Origin: CALAED01 sp036378315
Lineage (GTDB): Bacteria; Actinomycetota; Actinomycetes; Streptosporangiales; Streptosporangiaceae
DNA length: 64,000 nt
Direction of reading: 5' to 3'
Assembly (NCBI GenBank): GCA_036378315.1
Contig: DASUWU010000147.1
Span: 1 to 64,000 of the forward strand
Shown here in pieces: positions 17,293 through 26,150 of this stretch (its first letter is position 1; every line of letters starts with the position of its first letter). The position numbers were made by a program, and so were the translations under genes. The notes under the pieces were generated by a model, which worked only from the letters and a program-made list of their open reading frames with translations, did not search any database and was not told where the DNA came from.

Positions 17293-18575
17293 CCGCACCC
17301 GCCGCGCGCCCGGGTTTCGCCGCCGCCGTGACCGGCCTGGGCCTGGTGAGCCCGGCCGGGATCGGCGTGGCAGAGAACTGGGCCCGGATCTGCTCGGGCG
17401 TCTCGACGGCGGCCCGCGATCCGGCGCTGGCCGGCCTGTCGGTCGACTTCTCGTGCCGGGTGCCCGGCTTCGACGCCGACGCCCTGCTCGGCCGTCGCAG
17501 AGCGTGGCGGCTCGATCGAGTGGCGCAGTTCGCCGTCGTGGCCGCGCGGGAGGCGCTGGCGGACGCGGGGCTGGCCGGTACGGACCCGGAGGGTGGGGCT
17601 CGGGGTGATACCGGCGAGGTCCGCCCCGAGTGGGATGACGCAAGGGTCGGCGTCGTCCTGGGCAGCGGGATCGGCGGCGCGGGAACGTGGGAGGAACAGC
17701 ACCGCAGGCTGCTGGACCAGGGGCCACGCCAGGTGTCCGCGCTCCTCATCCCGATGCTCGCCGTGAACATGATCGCCGGGTACGTCGCCATGGACTGCGG
17801 GGCGCGCGGTCCCAACTTCGTCACCTCGACGGCCTGTGCCTCCGGCACGACCGCGATCGGTGTGGCGCGCGAGCTGCTGCGCAGCGGCGCCTGCGACATC
17901 GTCCTGGCCGGCGGCGCCGAGGCCTGCGTGATCCCGTCCATCGTGACCGGGTTCAGCCAGATGGGGGCGCTGTCGCGGCGGGCGGACGACCCGGCGGGCG
18001 CGTCCCGCCCCTTCGACGCCGGCCGGGACGGGTTCGTGGCGGCGGAGGCGGCCGCCGTACTGGTCCTCGAGCGGCCGGAACACGCGGCCGCCCGCGGCGC
18101 CCGCGTCCGGGCGTACGTCAGCGGCTACGGCGCCAGCGCCGACGCCCACCACGCCACCGCTCCCGACCCGGGAGGGCGCAGCGTGGAGCGGGCGATGCGC
18201 GCGGCGCTGCTGGACGCCGGGATCACGCCAGAAGCGGTCGCGCACGTCAACGCGCACGGGACGTCGACGCCCCTCAACGACGACATCGAGGGCAAGGTGA
18301 TCCACCGCGTCCTCGGCGACGCTCCCGCGGTCACGTCGACCAAGGGCGTCACCGGGCACGCGCTCGGCGCGGCCGGCGCCATCGAGGCCGCGTACACGGT
18401 CCTCGCGGTGGAGAACTCCATCGCACCGCCGACGGCCAACCTCGACAGCCAGGACCCCGACATCCCGGTGGACGTCGTCGCCAAGGAGGCGCGCAACCTG
18501 CGCATCCCGGCGGCGGTGAGCAACTCCTTCGGGTTCGGCGGGCAGAACGCCGTGCTGGTCGTGACGGCGACGTGA
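17289..18575 (+). CDS. 3-oxoacyl-ACP synthase II (FabF type)
   Basis: A 428-residue KAS II with Cys-His-His: C in STACASGTTA, His in NAHGTSTPLND and His in KGVTGHALGAAG, plus the GFGGQNAVLV end. It elongates acyl-ACP with malonyl-ACP. A small glycine/acid-rich insertion (around residues 95-115, GTDPEGGARGDTGEVRPE) is longer than in typical FabF and may be a surface loop. It is translationally coupled to the ACP. There is no chain-length-factor partner, so this is a fatty-acid type and not an aromatic polyketide synthase. Confidence 0.9.
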   Translation: MTAPAARPGFAAAVTGLGLVSPAGIGVAENWARICSGVSTAARDPALAGLSVDFSCRVPGFDADALLGRRRAWRLDRVAQFAVVAAREALADAGLAGTDPEGGARGDTGEVRPEWDDARVGVVLGSGIGGAGTWEEQHRRLLDQGPRQVSALLIPMLAVNMIAGYVAMDCGARGPNFVTSTACASGTTAIGVARELLRSGACDIVLAGGAEACVIPSIVTGFSQMGALSRRADDPAGASRPFDAGRDGFVAAEAAAVLVLERPEHAAARGARVRAYVSGYGASADAHHATAPDPGGRSVERAMRAALLDAGITPEAVAHVNAHGTSTPLNDDIEGKVIHRVLGDAPAVTSTKGVTGHALGAAGAIEAAYTVLAVENSIAPPTANLDSQDPDIPVDVVAKEARNLRIPAAVSNSFGFGGQNAVLVVTAT

Positions 18576-18592
18576 GCATCGGAGAGACGCGG

Positions 18593-20062
18593 ATGAGCGA
18601 GGTCCTCGCGCTCCCGGAGGCGACGCCGGGAGCGAACGGAACGGCGCTGCCGCTGGTGCGGCAGCGGGTCGGCCGGCTGGCCGACCCGGGCTCCTTCATC
18701 GAGTTCGGCAGCATGGCCAGGCATCGGGTGACGGCCTTCGGCATGCATCGTCGCAGGCCGCCGGGGGACGGCGTGGTGACCGGCCTGGCCAGTGTGGACG
18801 GCCGGCCGATCGGACTGTTCGCGCAGGACCCGTCGGTACTCGGCGGCTCGCTCGGCGAGGTGCACGCGAGCAAGATCGCTCGCATCATGGCGCACGCGTT
18901 GCGCGCCCGCATGCCCGTCGTGGGGCTGCTCGACTCGGGGGGCGCCCGGATCCAGGAGGGGGTGGCGGCCCTCGACGGGTACGGCGCGATCTTCCGCGCG
19001 AACGTGCAGCTGTCCGGGCGCGTCCCGCAGATCAGCACGGTCGTCGGTCCGTGCGCGGGCGGGGCCGTCTATTCGCCCGCCCTCACCGACATCGTCATCA
19101 TGCAGCGCGACAGGGCGCATATGTTCCTCACGGGGCCGCGGGTCGTCAAGGCGGTGACGTTCGCCGACGTGACGGCCGCCGAGCTGGGCGGAGCCGAGCT
19201 GCACGGCAAGCGGTCCGGCGTGGCCCACCTCGTCGCCGCCGACGCCGAGGACGCGTGGTCGCTGACCCGCCGGGTGCTGTCGTATCTGCCGTCCTCCTGC
19301 TGGACGGAGCCGCCGACGGCGCCCGCGGTCGACCCCGAGCCGCTACCGCAGGTGCCGACCAACCACCGCAGCGCCTACGACGTCCGCGGCGTGGTCCGTG
19401 GCATCGTCGATGCCGGCAGCTTCCTTGAGCTGCAGCCCCGCTTCGCCCGCAACCTCGTCGTCGGGTTCGGGCGGCTGCGCGGCCGGCCGGTGGGGGTGGT
19501 CGCCAACCAGCCGCAGGCGCTGGCCGGCACCCTCGACATCGCCGCGTCGGAGAAGGGGGCGCGGTTCGTCCGGATGTGCGACGCGTTCGGGCTGCCGCTG
19601 GTGGCGCTGGTCGACACGCCGGGTTTCCTGCCGGGTCGCGAGCAGGAAAGCGGCGGCATCATCCGCAAGGGGGCCAAGCTGCTGTACGCCTTCGCCGAGG
19701 CCACGGTGCCGCGGGTGACCGTCGTGCTGCGCAAGGCGTTCGGGGGCGCGTACATCGTCATGAACTCCAAGGCGCTGGGCGCCGACGCCGTCTTCGCCTG
19801 GCCGGGCGCGGAGCTGGCGGTGATGGGCGCCGAGGGCGCCGTCGACATCATCTACCGCCGCGATCTGGAACGCGGATCAGCCCGCGACGAGCTGATCGCC
19901 AACTACCGCCGGGACGCGATGGCGCCAGGGATCTCCGCCGAGCGGCTGTCGGTGGACGAGATCATCGATCCCGGTGAGACCAGGCACGTCCTCGGCTCGG
20001 TGCTGGCCACGCTCGGCGGGAGCGCCCCGCCCGGCTTCCGGCATGACAATCTCCCCCAGTAG
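18593..20062 (+). CDS. Acyl-CoA carboxylase carboxyltransferase (AccD/PccB type)
   Basis: A 489-residue biotin-dependent carboxyltransferase with the N-terminal (GLLDSGGARIQEG, GPCAGGAVYSPAL) and C-terminal (DTPGFLPGREQE, KAFGGAYIVMNSKALG) crotonase-like halves that make the two oxyanion holes. It transfers CO2 from biotin to acetyl- or another acyl-CoA to make malonyl-type extender units for the KAS enzymes. No biotin carboxylase or BCCP gene is nearby, so it must use the chromosomal alpha subunit. ATG 18593 follows GGAGAG; a GTG at 18572 is the alternative. It is the last gene of the plus operon, ending 18 nt from a convergent gene. Confidence 0.85.
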   Translation: MSEVLALPEATPGANGTALPLVRQRVGRLADPGSFIEFGSMARHRVTAFGMHRRRPPGDGVVTGLASVDGRPIGLFAQDPSVLGGSLGEVHASKIARIMAHALRARMPVVGLLDSGGARIQEGVAALDGYGAIFRANVQLSGRVPQISTVVGPCAGGAVYSPALTDIVIMQRDRAHMFLTGPRVVKAVTFADVTAAELGGAELHGKRSGVAHLVAADAEDAWSLTRRVLSYLPSSCWTEPPTAPAVDPEPLPQVPTNHRSAYDVRGVVRGIVDAGSFLELQPRFARNLVVGFGRLRGRPVGVVANQPQALAGTLDIAASEKGARFVRMCDAFGLPLVALVDTPGFLPGREQESGGIIRKGAKLLYAFAEATVPRVTVVLRKAFGGAYIVMNSKALGADAVFAWPGAELAVMGAEGAVDIIYRRDLERGSARDELIANYRRDAMAPGISAERLSVDEIIDPGETRHVLGSVLATLGGSAPPGFRHDNLPQ

Positions 20063-20080
20063 CCGGCCGTCCCTCAAAGC

Positions 20081-20788
20081 TCAGTCCACCTCGTTCCCCA
20101 GGTGCCGGCCGAGCCGGCGCGCCACCTCGCCGGCCACGACGGCGTGTCCGCGCCGGTTCAGCTGCCGGCCGTCCGCGCCGAGCATCGCCGGGTCGGGCGC
20201 GGCCGGGTGGGCGGCTATGTCCACGTGCAGCGCACCGAACCGCAGCGCGACCGCCTCCATCCGCTCGGTCAGCTGGCGCAGCCGTTCGAGCAAAGGGCCG
20301 CGGAGATCGGGCGCGATCCGCCCGGAGCGGGTGAAATCGAGCAGGCCGACGATCACCACGTCGCACTGGATGTCGCGGAGGGCGACGATGATCCGCGTCA
20401 GCTCGGTCTCGACGGCGTCGGCACAGAACGAGTCCCGCATCGGGTCCGCACCGCCGCACATGACGGCGGCCAGGTCGGGGCGGAAGGTCAACGCGTGCTG
20501 CAGCTGCGTGGCCCGTACCCTCGGGATGAGCGCGTCCCGGCGAGCCAGGTTGAGGTAGAGCAGCTCGGCCTGCTGGCGTTTGAGCTGGTCGGCGACCCAC
20601 CGCGACCATGACAGGTTGCCGTAGCGGGGGATCGAGGCGCTCGGTCCGCGGGCGTGCCCGTCGCCGAGCACGACGAAGCGCTTCCAAGGGGCGTTCTTGA
20701 GCCACCCTTCCGCCCGCGTCCCGGGCATGGGATAGGGATCATCGCGTTCCGGCTCATGCTCCGGCCGGCACGGGCTGTCCACGACCAT
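20081..20788 (-). CDS. Degenerate SGNH-fold protein, catalytic residues lost
   Basis: A 235-residue paralog of the protein at 22473: the ERDDPY start, APWKRF, RATQLQ, RFGALHVD and GRHLGN segments match. All three diagnostic SGNH blocks are changed. The nucleophile serine of block I is glycine (LGDGHARG, G44), the block III GGND reads GGAD (A115), and the catalytic His of the D-x-x-H motif is Gln (DGRQLN). It therefore probably lacks hydrolase activity and could be a binding or regulatory partner of the intact copy. The start ATG follows GTGGAG. It is the last gene of a four-gene minus-strand operon. Confidence 0.8.
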   Translation of the reverse strand: MVVDSPCRPEHEPERDDPYPMPGTRAEGWLKNAPWKRFVVLGDGHARGPSASIPRYGNLSWSRWVADQLKRQQAELLYLNLARRDALIPRVRATQLQHALTFRPDLAAVMCGGADPMRDSFCADAVETELTRIIVALRDIQCDVVIVGLLDFTRSGRIAPDLRGPLLERLRQLTERMEAVALRFGALHVDIAAHPAAPDPAMLGADGRQLNRRGHAVVAGEVARRLGRHLGNEVD

Positions 20789-20839
20789 GGTTCTCCACTT
20801 GCATCCGCGCTCGACGGCGCGGCCCGTCAGAAGTTCGAT

Positions 20840-21598
20840 TCAGCCGCGCAGGCGGATCGCGCGGCAGTATGCCCGATCGAGCAGCGTTCTCAGCTCGGTA
20901 CGCTCCGCCGCGCTGAGGACCGCGTAGGCAGAGGCCGCCAGGTCGTCGGTGAGCTCCTCGGCGACCTGGCGGCGCCGGTGGATCTCGTCGGTCACGGTCG
21001 GGTACGGCTCCGGCCACCTGAGGAACTTCGCCCGCCGTTCACCGTCGGTGCGCGCCACCGTGGCCTCGAGCGGCGTGAGCCCCGTCGCCAACACGGCGAT
21101 CGCGTGCAGACCGCCGCGATGCTCGCGCAGCACGTGCGCGAGCTGGGCGACCCGGGCGGGGGCATCATCGGGCAGCGGGAGCGCCCGCCAGCCGGCGAAC
21201 AGCGGCAAGCCGGTGGCCGGCGCGCTTTCGGCGACGCGCCTGAGCAACTCGGCGAGCCGGTCGGCACCCGGGATGTGCGCGAGGTGCGCGCGACCCCACG
21301 TGCGGCACGTCTCGGCGTAGCACAGCGCGGACTGGTGCGGCCGCAGCCGCCCCCGTCCCGCCAGCCAGTGATCCCGGACGAACGCGGGCGGAAAGAACAT
21401 GAAGGCGGTCGCCGCGATGTCGGGCTCGATGTCGCCAAGGACTCCACCACGCCCATAGAAGTAGTAGGTGAAGCCCGGCAGCCCGAGCCGGTCGGCGTCG
21501 CGTCGTGCCTGCGCGCTTTTCATGAACGTGCCCCCCAGGCGGCGCACGCAGGTCTTGACGTCGGCGGCGAGCGCCCGGGCATCGCTGGTTCGATCCAT
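20840..21598 (-). CDS. SCO6745-family-like helical protein of unknown function
   Basis: A 252-residue, mostly helical soluble protein. The segment GLPGFTYYFYGRGGVLGDIEP followed by ATAFMFFPPAFVRDHW is typical of the actinobacterial SCO6745-like group, and the rest is Ala/Leu/Arg-rich helix (LAELLRRVAE, LAHVLREHRGG). No enzyme motif is visible. It begins 8 nt after the ICL/PEPM-family gene and ends 51 nt before the degenerate SGNH gene, so it is part of the same operon. The family name is a low-certainty recollection and the function is unknown. Confidence 0.6.
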   Translation of the reverse strand: MDRTSDARALAADVKTCVRRLGGTFMKSAQARRDADRLGLPGFTYYFYGRGGVLGDIEPDIAATAFMFFPPAFVRDHWLAGRGRLRPHQSALCYAETCRTWGRAHLAHIPGADRLAELLRRVAESAPATGLPLFAGWRALPLPDDAPARVAQLAHVLREHRGGLHAIAVLATGLTPLEATVARTDGERRAKFLRWPEPYPTVTDEIHRRRQVAEELTDDLAASAYAVLSAAERTELRTLLDRAYCRAIRLRG

Positions 21599-21606
21599 CC
21601 GGCCGG

Positions 21607-22452
21607 CTACCGCCCCCCGGGGGACAGCATGCCGTTGAGCTCGCCGTAGCCGACGCCGTCGCGCCAGCTGTCGTACGTGCCGGCGGTGAGCAGCTCGGTG
21701 GCGGCCCGGCGGGCGAGCGCGTACGCGGCCTGGGCGATGCCGGCGCCGGCGCTGATGCGGCGTGCCCCGGACGACTGGAACTCCGCGACGGACGGCCCGC
21801 CTGGCACGGCCATGACGTTGATCGGCAGTGGGGTGGCCTTGGCCAGGAGCTCCAACGCGGCCAGGTCGAGCAGCCCAGGGACGAACAGGCCGTCCGCGCC
21901 CGCCGCGGCATACGCCTCGGCCCGCCGGCGCACCTCGTCCAGCCGGTCTCCGGAGAACTCGGGCAGGAGATAGACATCGGTGCGCGCGTTGACGAAGAGG
22001 TCCGGCAACCCGCCTGCCGCGGCGGCCTCGCGGGCGGCGCGGATCCGCGCCGCCTGTGCCGCGACCGGCAACAGCGGCTCCGGCCCGCCCGGGCCGGCCG
22101 AGTCCTCGAGGTTGATGCCCACCGCTCCGGCGGCGAGGACGGCGCGAACGGTGGCGGCGGCGTCGTCGGGGCTCGGGCCGTACGCGGACTCGATGTCCGC
22201 CGTGACCGGGATGGTGACCGCGGCCGCGATCCGCTCGACTCCCTTCGCCATCTCCGCCCTGGAGAGCCCGTGGCCGTCGGGCCGGCCGAGGGCCCACGAG
22301 ACCCCGGCGCTCGTCGTGGCGACCGCCCGGGCACCGGCGGCCGCGATGACCGCGGCGCTCGCGGCGTCCCAGGCGTTCGGCAGCACGAGCACGCCGCGCT
22401 GGTGGTAGGAGCGGAACAGCAGTGCCCGGTCGGCGTGCGTGCGGTCACCCAT
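21607..22452 (-). CDS. Isocitrate lyase / PEP mutase superfamily protein
   Basis: A 281-residue TIM-barrel protein of the ICL/PEPM superfamily: VLPNAWDAASA, TTSAGVSWALGRPDG, PVTADIESAYG (metal-binding Asp and Glu), GINLEDSAG and FVNARTDVYLL. Members cleave or form C-C or P-C bonds next to a carboxylate. The EDKxxxxxNS loop of PEP mutase is not present (LEDSAGPGG instead), so a phosphonate pathway is not supported. In this cluster it might cleave a C-C bond in a serine-derived part or supply a small precursor. Broadly distributed catabolic members also exist. Confidence 0.8.
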   Translation of the reverse strand: MGDRTHADRALLFRSYHQRGVLVLPNAWDAASAAVIAAAGARAVATTSAGVSWALGRPDGHGLSRAEMAKGVERIAAAVTIPVTADIESAYGPSPDDAAATVRAVLAAGAVGINLEDSAGPGGPEPLLPVAAQAARIRAAREAAAAGGLPDLFVNARTDVYLLPEFSGDRLDEVRRRAEAYAAAGADGLFVPGLLDLAALELLAKATPLPINVMAVPGGPSVAEFQSSGARRISAGAGIAQAAYALARRAATELLTAGTYDSWRDGVGYGELNGMLSPGGR

Positions 22453-22472
22453 CGGTCGGCTCCTCTTCGAGC

Positions 22473-23171
22473 TCAGTGGTCATCGAGCTGGTTGCCGAGG
22501 TGGCAGCCGAGCCGGCGGACGGTCTCCGTCGCCACGATCGCCTGTCCGCGGGCGTTGAGGTGCAGGCCATCGGTACTGAAGATGGCCTCCTTGCCCGCCG
22601 GGTGGGACGGCAGATCGACGTGCAGGGCCCCGAGCCGCTCCGCGATGTCCCGGACCATCCCGGACAGCAGCGCGATGCGCTCGCTCATCACCTTGCGATA
22701 TTTCTCCGGGACATACGGGGACGTCGTGATATCGAACAGTCCCATCGTCACCACGGTCATTCCCCGATCAAGAAAAACGGAGACGACCTCGACGATCTCG
22801 GACTCGGTCCCGGCCGGGCTGAATTCGCGTTGAAGTATGTCGTTCCCGCCGGACAGCACGACCACCAGATCGGGGCCGAACTCCAGTGCGGGCTCGAGTT
22901 GGGTGGCGCGCACCTCGGTGGCGAGCAGGTTCTTCTTCCCAAAATTGCGGGTGGCCAGATGAGGCCGCACCTGCCGCAGTTCCGCGGCGACGCGATCGAA
23001 CCACGGCCGGGTCGAGTATCCGTCGACCGGCTCGGTGATCCCTTCGGCGCCGCTGTCCCCCACGGCGGCGAAACGCGTCCACGGAGCGTCCCGCAACAGC
23101 CGCGCACAGTCGTCGGCGCTCAGCAGATACGGATCGTCGCGTTCGCTGGAAAGCGGCACGTTGGCGCCCAT
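22473..23171 (-). CDS. SGNH/GDSL hydrolase, catalytic residues intact
   Basis: A 232-residue cytosolic SGNH hydrolase. S40 lies in AAVGDSGAEG (block I), N110 in LSGGNDI (block III) and the Asp/His pair in TDGLHLNARG (block V). No signal peptide is present, so it acts inside the cell on an ester or thioester. Possible substrates are O-aminoacyl hydroxylamine esters, acyl carrier thioesters or pyrroloyl esters. It leads the minus-strand operon; ATG 23171 follows GGAGGGGAG. Its degenerate paralog closes the same operon. Confidence 0.85.
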   Translation of the reverse strand: MGANVPLSSERDDPYLLSADDCARLLRDAPWTRFAAVGDSGAEGITEPVDGYSTRPWFDRVAAELRQVRPHLATRNFGKKNLLATEVRATQLEPALEFGPDLVVVLSGGNDILQREFSPAGTESEIVEVVSVFLDRGMTVVTMGLFDITTSPYVPEKYRKVMSERIALLSGMVRDIAERLGALHVDLPSHPAGKEAIFSTDGLHLNARGQAIVATETVRRLGCHLGNQLDDH

Positions 23172-23635
23172 GCATGACTCCCCTCCGGCAGGCTGTTGCA
23201 AAGTATGGGGGCGGTCGCCGGCCATGGCTGGCGGATTTCCGCCATCCACATGGCCATTGGCGGCGGGGGCCCCGGCGGGATGTGCCGACAGATGGCGGGT
23301 GACTCGAATCGAGGCTCGGGAATCCTCTTGAGACTCGTGCTACTGGCGATCTGTGCCAAACCGACCGCGAAGCGCAACCGTTATCGGTCACAGTTGGGCC
23401 GATAAACCATTTTTGTCAACGGTGGTCAGAAGATTGCCAGTAGACAACGTTTGCGAGGTAGGTAATATAGAGCGCGCGGTGTGCGACGAATTTGTCAGGG
23501 CGCGTACGCCCGACGACACGGGGTGAACTGTCGGATACGCAAACGGGGACCGCTCGATCAATTATCGAACTAGACCTTCACAATGGACCTTGCCAGAAAT
23601 CGCTCGCGCACGCATGCTTACATATGGGGGAAGTG
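23172..23635. promoter_or_regulatory. Divergent promoter region between SGNH gene and SARP gene
   Basis: This 464-bp intergenic stretch includes an unusually AT-rich part from about 23400. A candidate sigma-70-type promoter facing the SARP gene is TAGACA (23441-23446), 16-bp spacer, TAATAT (23463-23468). I saw no convincing heptamer array like the one at 8252, and no ORF here looks coding. Confidence 0.4.
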
Positions 23636-24445
23636 ATGAAAATGAGAACATCACGGGGGTGGGAGCATGCTCCGATCACCATCAACGTCCTAGGACTTCT
23701 GGAGATCGCCGAGAACGGCGTCCGATTCGACATCCAGGGCGAAAAGCTCCGCACGATCATCGCCATGCTGGCCACCGGGTCGGATCTGACCGTACCCCGC
23801 GACCAGTTGATCGACGAGCTGTGGGGGGACTCGCCCCCCACGAACCCGACGAACGCATTGCAGGCACACATCGCGCGTATTCGCCGGCTGCTCAGGTACC
23901 GGCTGCGCTGGTCGGCACCCGACAGCATCCTCCGCACGACGGGTACCGGCTACATGCTGGCCCTGCCCGAGCAGGCCGTCGACGCGCACTGCTTCCTGCG
24001 GCTGGCCGACGAGGGTGCCAGGCCGGGCACACCTCCCGCCCGGACGATCGACCTGCTCGAGCGCGCCCTGTCCCTGTGGCGCGGTCCGGCCTTGGTGGAC
24101 ACCGGCGACGGTCCGTGCTGCCGCAGCATCGCCTTCCGGCTCGACAGCACGCGCGTGCTCACCCAGGAGAACCTGATCGACGCCAAGCTCGCGCTCGGCC
24201 GCCACCAGGACCTCGTTCCTGAGCTTGAGCAGCTCACCGCCCAGAACCCGCTCCGCGAACGGTTCGCCGACCAGCTCATGCGGGCGCTGTACCGGTGCGG
24301 CCGGCAGGCCGACGCGCTCGCCGCCTACCAGCGCACCCGGCAGCGCCTCAACCGGGAGCTCGGGATCGATCCGTCGCCGATCTTACAAGCGCGGATACGC
24401 GAGATCCTCAACCAGGATCCGTCGCTCATCGATGTCGTTGGCTGA
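23636..24445 (+). CDS. SARP-family transcriptional activator
   Basis: A 269-residue AfsR/DnrI/RedD-type regulator. The N-terminal winged helix (residues about 10-105) runs INVLGLLEI, LRTIIAMLAT, VPRDQLIDELWG, TNALQAHIARIRRLLR and TGTGYML. The bacterial transcriptional activation domain follows to the C terminus, ending LNRELGIDPSPILQARIREIL. SARPs bind 11-bp-spaced heptamers upstream of biosynthetic operons and recruit RNA polymerase. ATG 23636 is chosen because GGGGGAAG lies just upstream; ATG 23624 is possible. It is the only pathway-specific regulator seen and probably drives the operons starting at 8180 and 8408. Confidence 0.9.
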   Translation: MKMRTSRGWEHAPITINVLGLLEIAENGVRFDIQGEKLRTIIAMLATGSDLTVPRDQLIDELWGDSPPTNPTNALQAHIARIRRLLRYRLRWSAPDSILRTTGTGYMLALPEQAVDAHCFLRLADEGARPGTPPARTIDLLERALSLWRGPALVDTGDGPCCRSIAFRLDSTRVLTQENLIDAKLALGRHQDLVPELEQLTAQNPLRERFADQLMRALYRCGRQADALAAYQRTRQRLNRELGIDPSPILQARIREILNQDPSLIDVVG

Positions 24446-24585
24446 CGGCACGGCACCGCGGCGACTCGACGGAATAGGCGGAACAGGCGGACACGCGACC
24501 ACGGGCGTCAGTGAGATTTCAGGTCCCACCAGCACCCTTGGAGAGAACGTCGGGCGAGCGGCGCCCGCGGGACAGGGGCCGCCAG

Positions 24586-26127
24586 ATGCCAGCGCACACC
24601 AAGCCGGCGCAGTCGCAGGACGGACCCGTGCGGGAGCCATCCGGCGGCGGGGCGCGGGACGTGCCGCTGAACCACGCGCTCGCGGAATGGGCCGGCGGCC
24701 TGTCGTTCGCCGACCTGCCGCCCGATGTCGTCGACTACGCGACGAGCCAGGTCATCTCGCATCTGGGCGTGATACGGGCCGGCCTGGCGCACCCGCTCGG
24801 CCAGCGACTCTTCCGCGCCTATGGGCCGCCGACCCCCGGTGATCCGGACCGGACCGCGCACCTCCTCGCCGCCCTCTCCGCGTGCCTCTACTACGAGGAC
24901 AGCATGTACGTCGGCCACGTCTCGCACTCCTCGGTGAACGTCCCCCTGGCCGACCAGCGGGCGCTGCGGCTGGACGGGCGCCGGCTGCTCACCGCCGTGG
25001 TCGCGGCGAACGAATGCGCGGCACGGGTCGCCGCCGCGGCGGCGCTCGGCCCGCTCCGCGGCCAGACCGCCACGTATGTGCAGTTGGTGGGGGCGGTGGC
25101 GGCCCGGCTGCATGCCGCCGCCGCCCCCGTCCGCCGGTGGGTGGACGCCTGGGGGCTGGCGCTCGCGGCACCCCCGTGGCCGCTGCGCCGCGCGTTCGTG
25201 GGCAGCGACGCGAAGGTGCTGTCGGCGGCGGTGCCGGTGCGCATCGCGCTGGACGCGTGCGCCGCCGCGGCGGCGGGCGTCGGCGGTGCCCCCGACATCC
25301 TCGAGCATCCCGACGGCTTCCTGGCGAAGTTCTCTGCGGTGCCGTCGCCCGAGGTGGTGCTGGCCGGGCTTGGCCGCCGATGGCACACGCAGACCCTGTC
25401 GTTCAAGGTGCATCCCGCCGGCGCGTACGTCGACGCCGCCATCGACTGCGCCACCGAGCTGTACGGCCGGCTGCGTCCCGGCGACCTCGCCGACGTGGAG
25501 GAGATCGTCGTTTCGGCGCCCAGGCTCACTATGGTGATGGACGCGGAGGCCCGCCCCTACCTGGACCGCGGCAGGTCATCGATCATGGCGCTGAACCTGT
25601 CCGTCGGCTACAACGTGGCCACCGTCCTGCTCAACGGCGACATCACACCGGCCGACCTGGCCGAGCCCGCGTGCTCGGACCCGGAGCGGTGGGCGCTGGC
25701 CGCCAAGGTCCGCCTCGCGTACGAGAAGGGGCTCAGCCGGTCCCTGCTCGGCGCCACCGCACCGCTGGGCGAGGCGCTGCGGCAGGCCGGCGGACGGGCG
25801 CACGAGTGGCTCGCCGACTTCTCCGGCGGCCGGATCCCGTCCGGGTTGGCGCCCTCAGGACCGCCGAGCGCGACGTTCGAGCGGTCGACCAAGATGATCG
25901 GCTCACAGGTGGAGATCGTGCTGCGCGACGGCCGGCGGCTGGTCAGCTCCCGCGCGGAGGCGGCCGGTTCGGCCGGACCGCACACCCGCCGCACGCACGC
26001 GGCGATCGCCCGCAGGAAGCTGCTGGCCACCGGCGCGTCCGGCGCGACAGCCGACGCGCTCGGCCGGCTGCCCACCCTCGACGCCGGCGAGTTGACCGAG
26101 GTCGTCGAAGCCGCACTGGCCTTCTAG
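24586..26127 (+). CDS. MmgE/PrpD-family dehydratase/lyase, VlmK-like
   Basis: A 513-residue MmgE/PrpD-family protein (2-methylcitrate dehydratase superfamily): N-terminal helical domain with LAEWAGGLSFADLPPDVVDYA, YYEDSMYVGHVSHSSVNVPLA, and the C-terminal domain with LSFKVHPAGAYVDAAIDCA and VEIVLRDGRRL. In valanimycin synthesis VlmK of this family eliminates phosphate from the VlmJ-phosphorylated hydrate to give the dehydroalanine-like acid. With a VlmJ-like kinase at 6107, the same two-step dehydration is predicted here. ATG 24586 follows ACAGGGG. It starts a plus-strand operon with a P450 and a phosphatase. Confidence 0.8.
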   Translation: MPAHTKPAQSQDGPVREPSGGGARDVPLNHALAEWAGGLSFADLPPDVVDYATSQVISHLGVIRAGLAHPLGQRLFRAYGPPTPGDPDRTAHLLAALSACLYYEDSMYVGHVSHSSVNVPLADQRALRLDGRRLLTAVVAANECAARVAAAAALGPLRGQTATYVQLVGAVAARLHAAAAPVRRWVDAWGLALAAPPWPLRRAFVGSDAKVLSAAVPVRIALDACAAAAAGVGGAPDILEHPDGFLAKFSAVPSPEVVLAGLGRRWHTQTLSFKVHPAGAYVDAAIDCATELYGRLRPGDLADVEEIVVSAPRLTMVMDAEARPYLDRGRSSIMALNLSVGYNVATVLLNGDITPADLAEPACSDPERWALAAKVRLAYEKGLSRSLLGATAPLGEALRQAGGRAHEWLADFSGGRIPSGLAPSGPPSATFERSTKMIGSQVEIVLRDGRRLVSSRAEAAGSAGPHTRRTHAAIARRKLLATGASGATADALGRLPTLDAGELTEVVEAALAF

Positions 26128-26150
26128 AGCCACTCGCGAAGGAGCATTCC

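Noticed and set aside
21607..22452. PEP mutase of a phosphonate pathway
   Set aside because: The PEP mutase EDKxxxxxNS loop is missing and no phosphonopyruvate decarboxylase is nearby.
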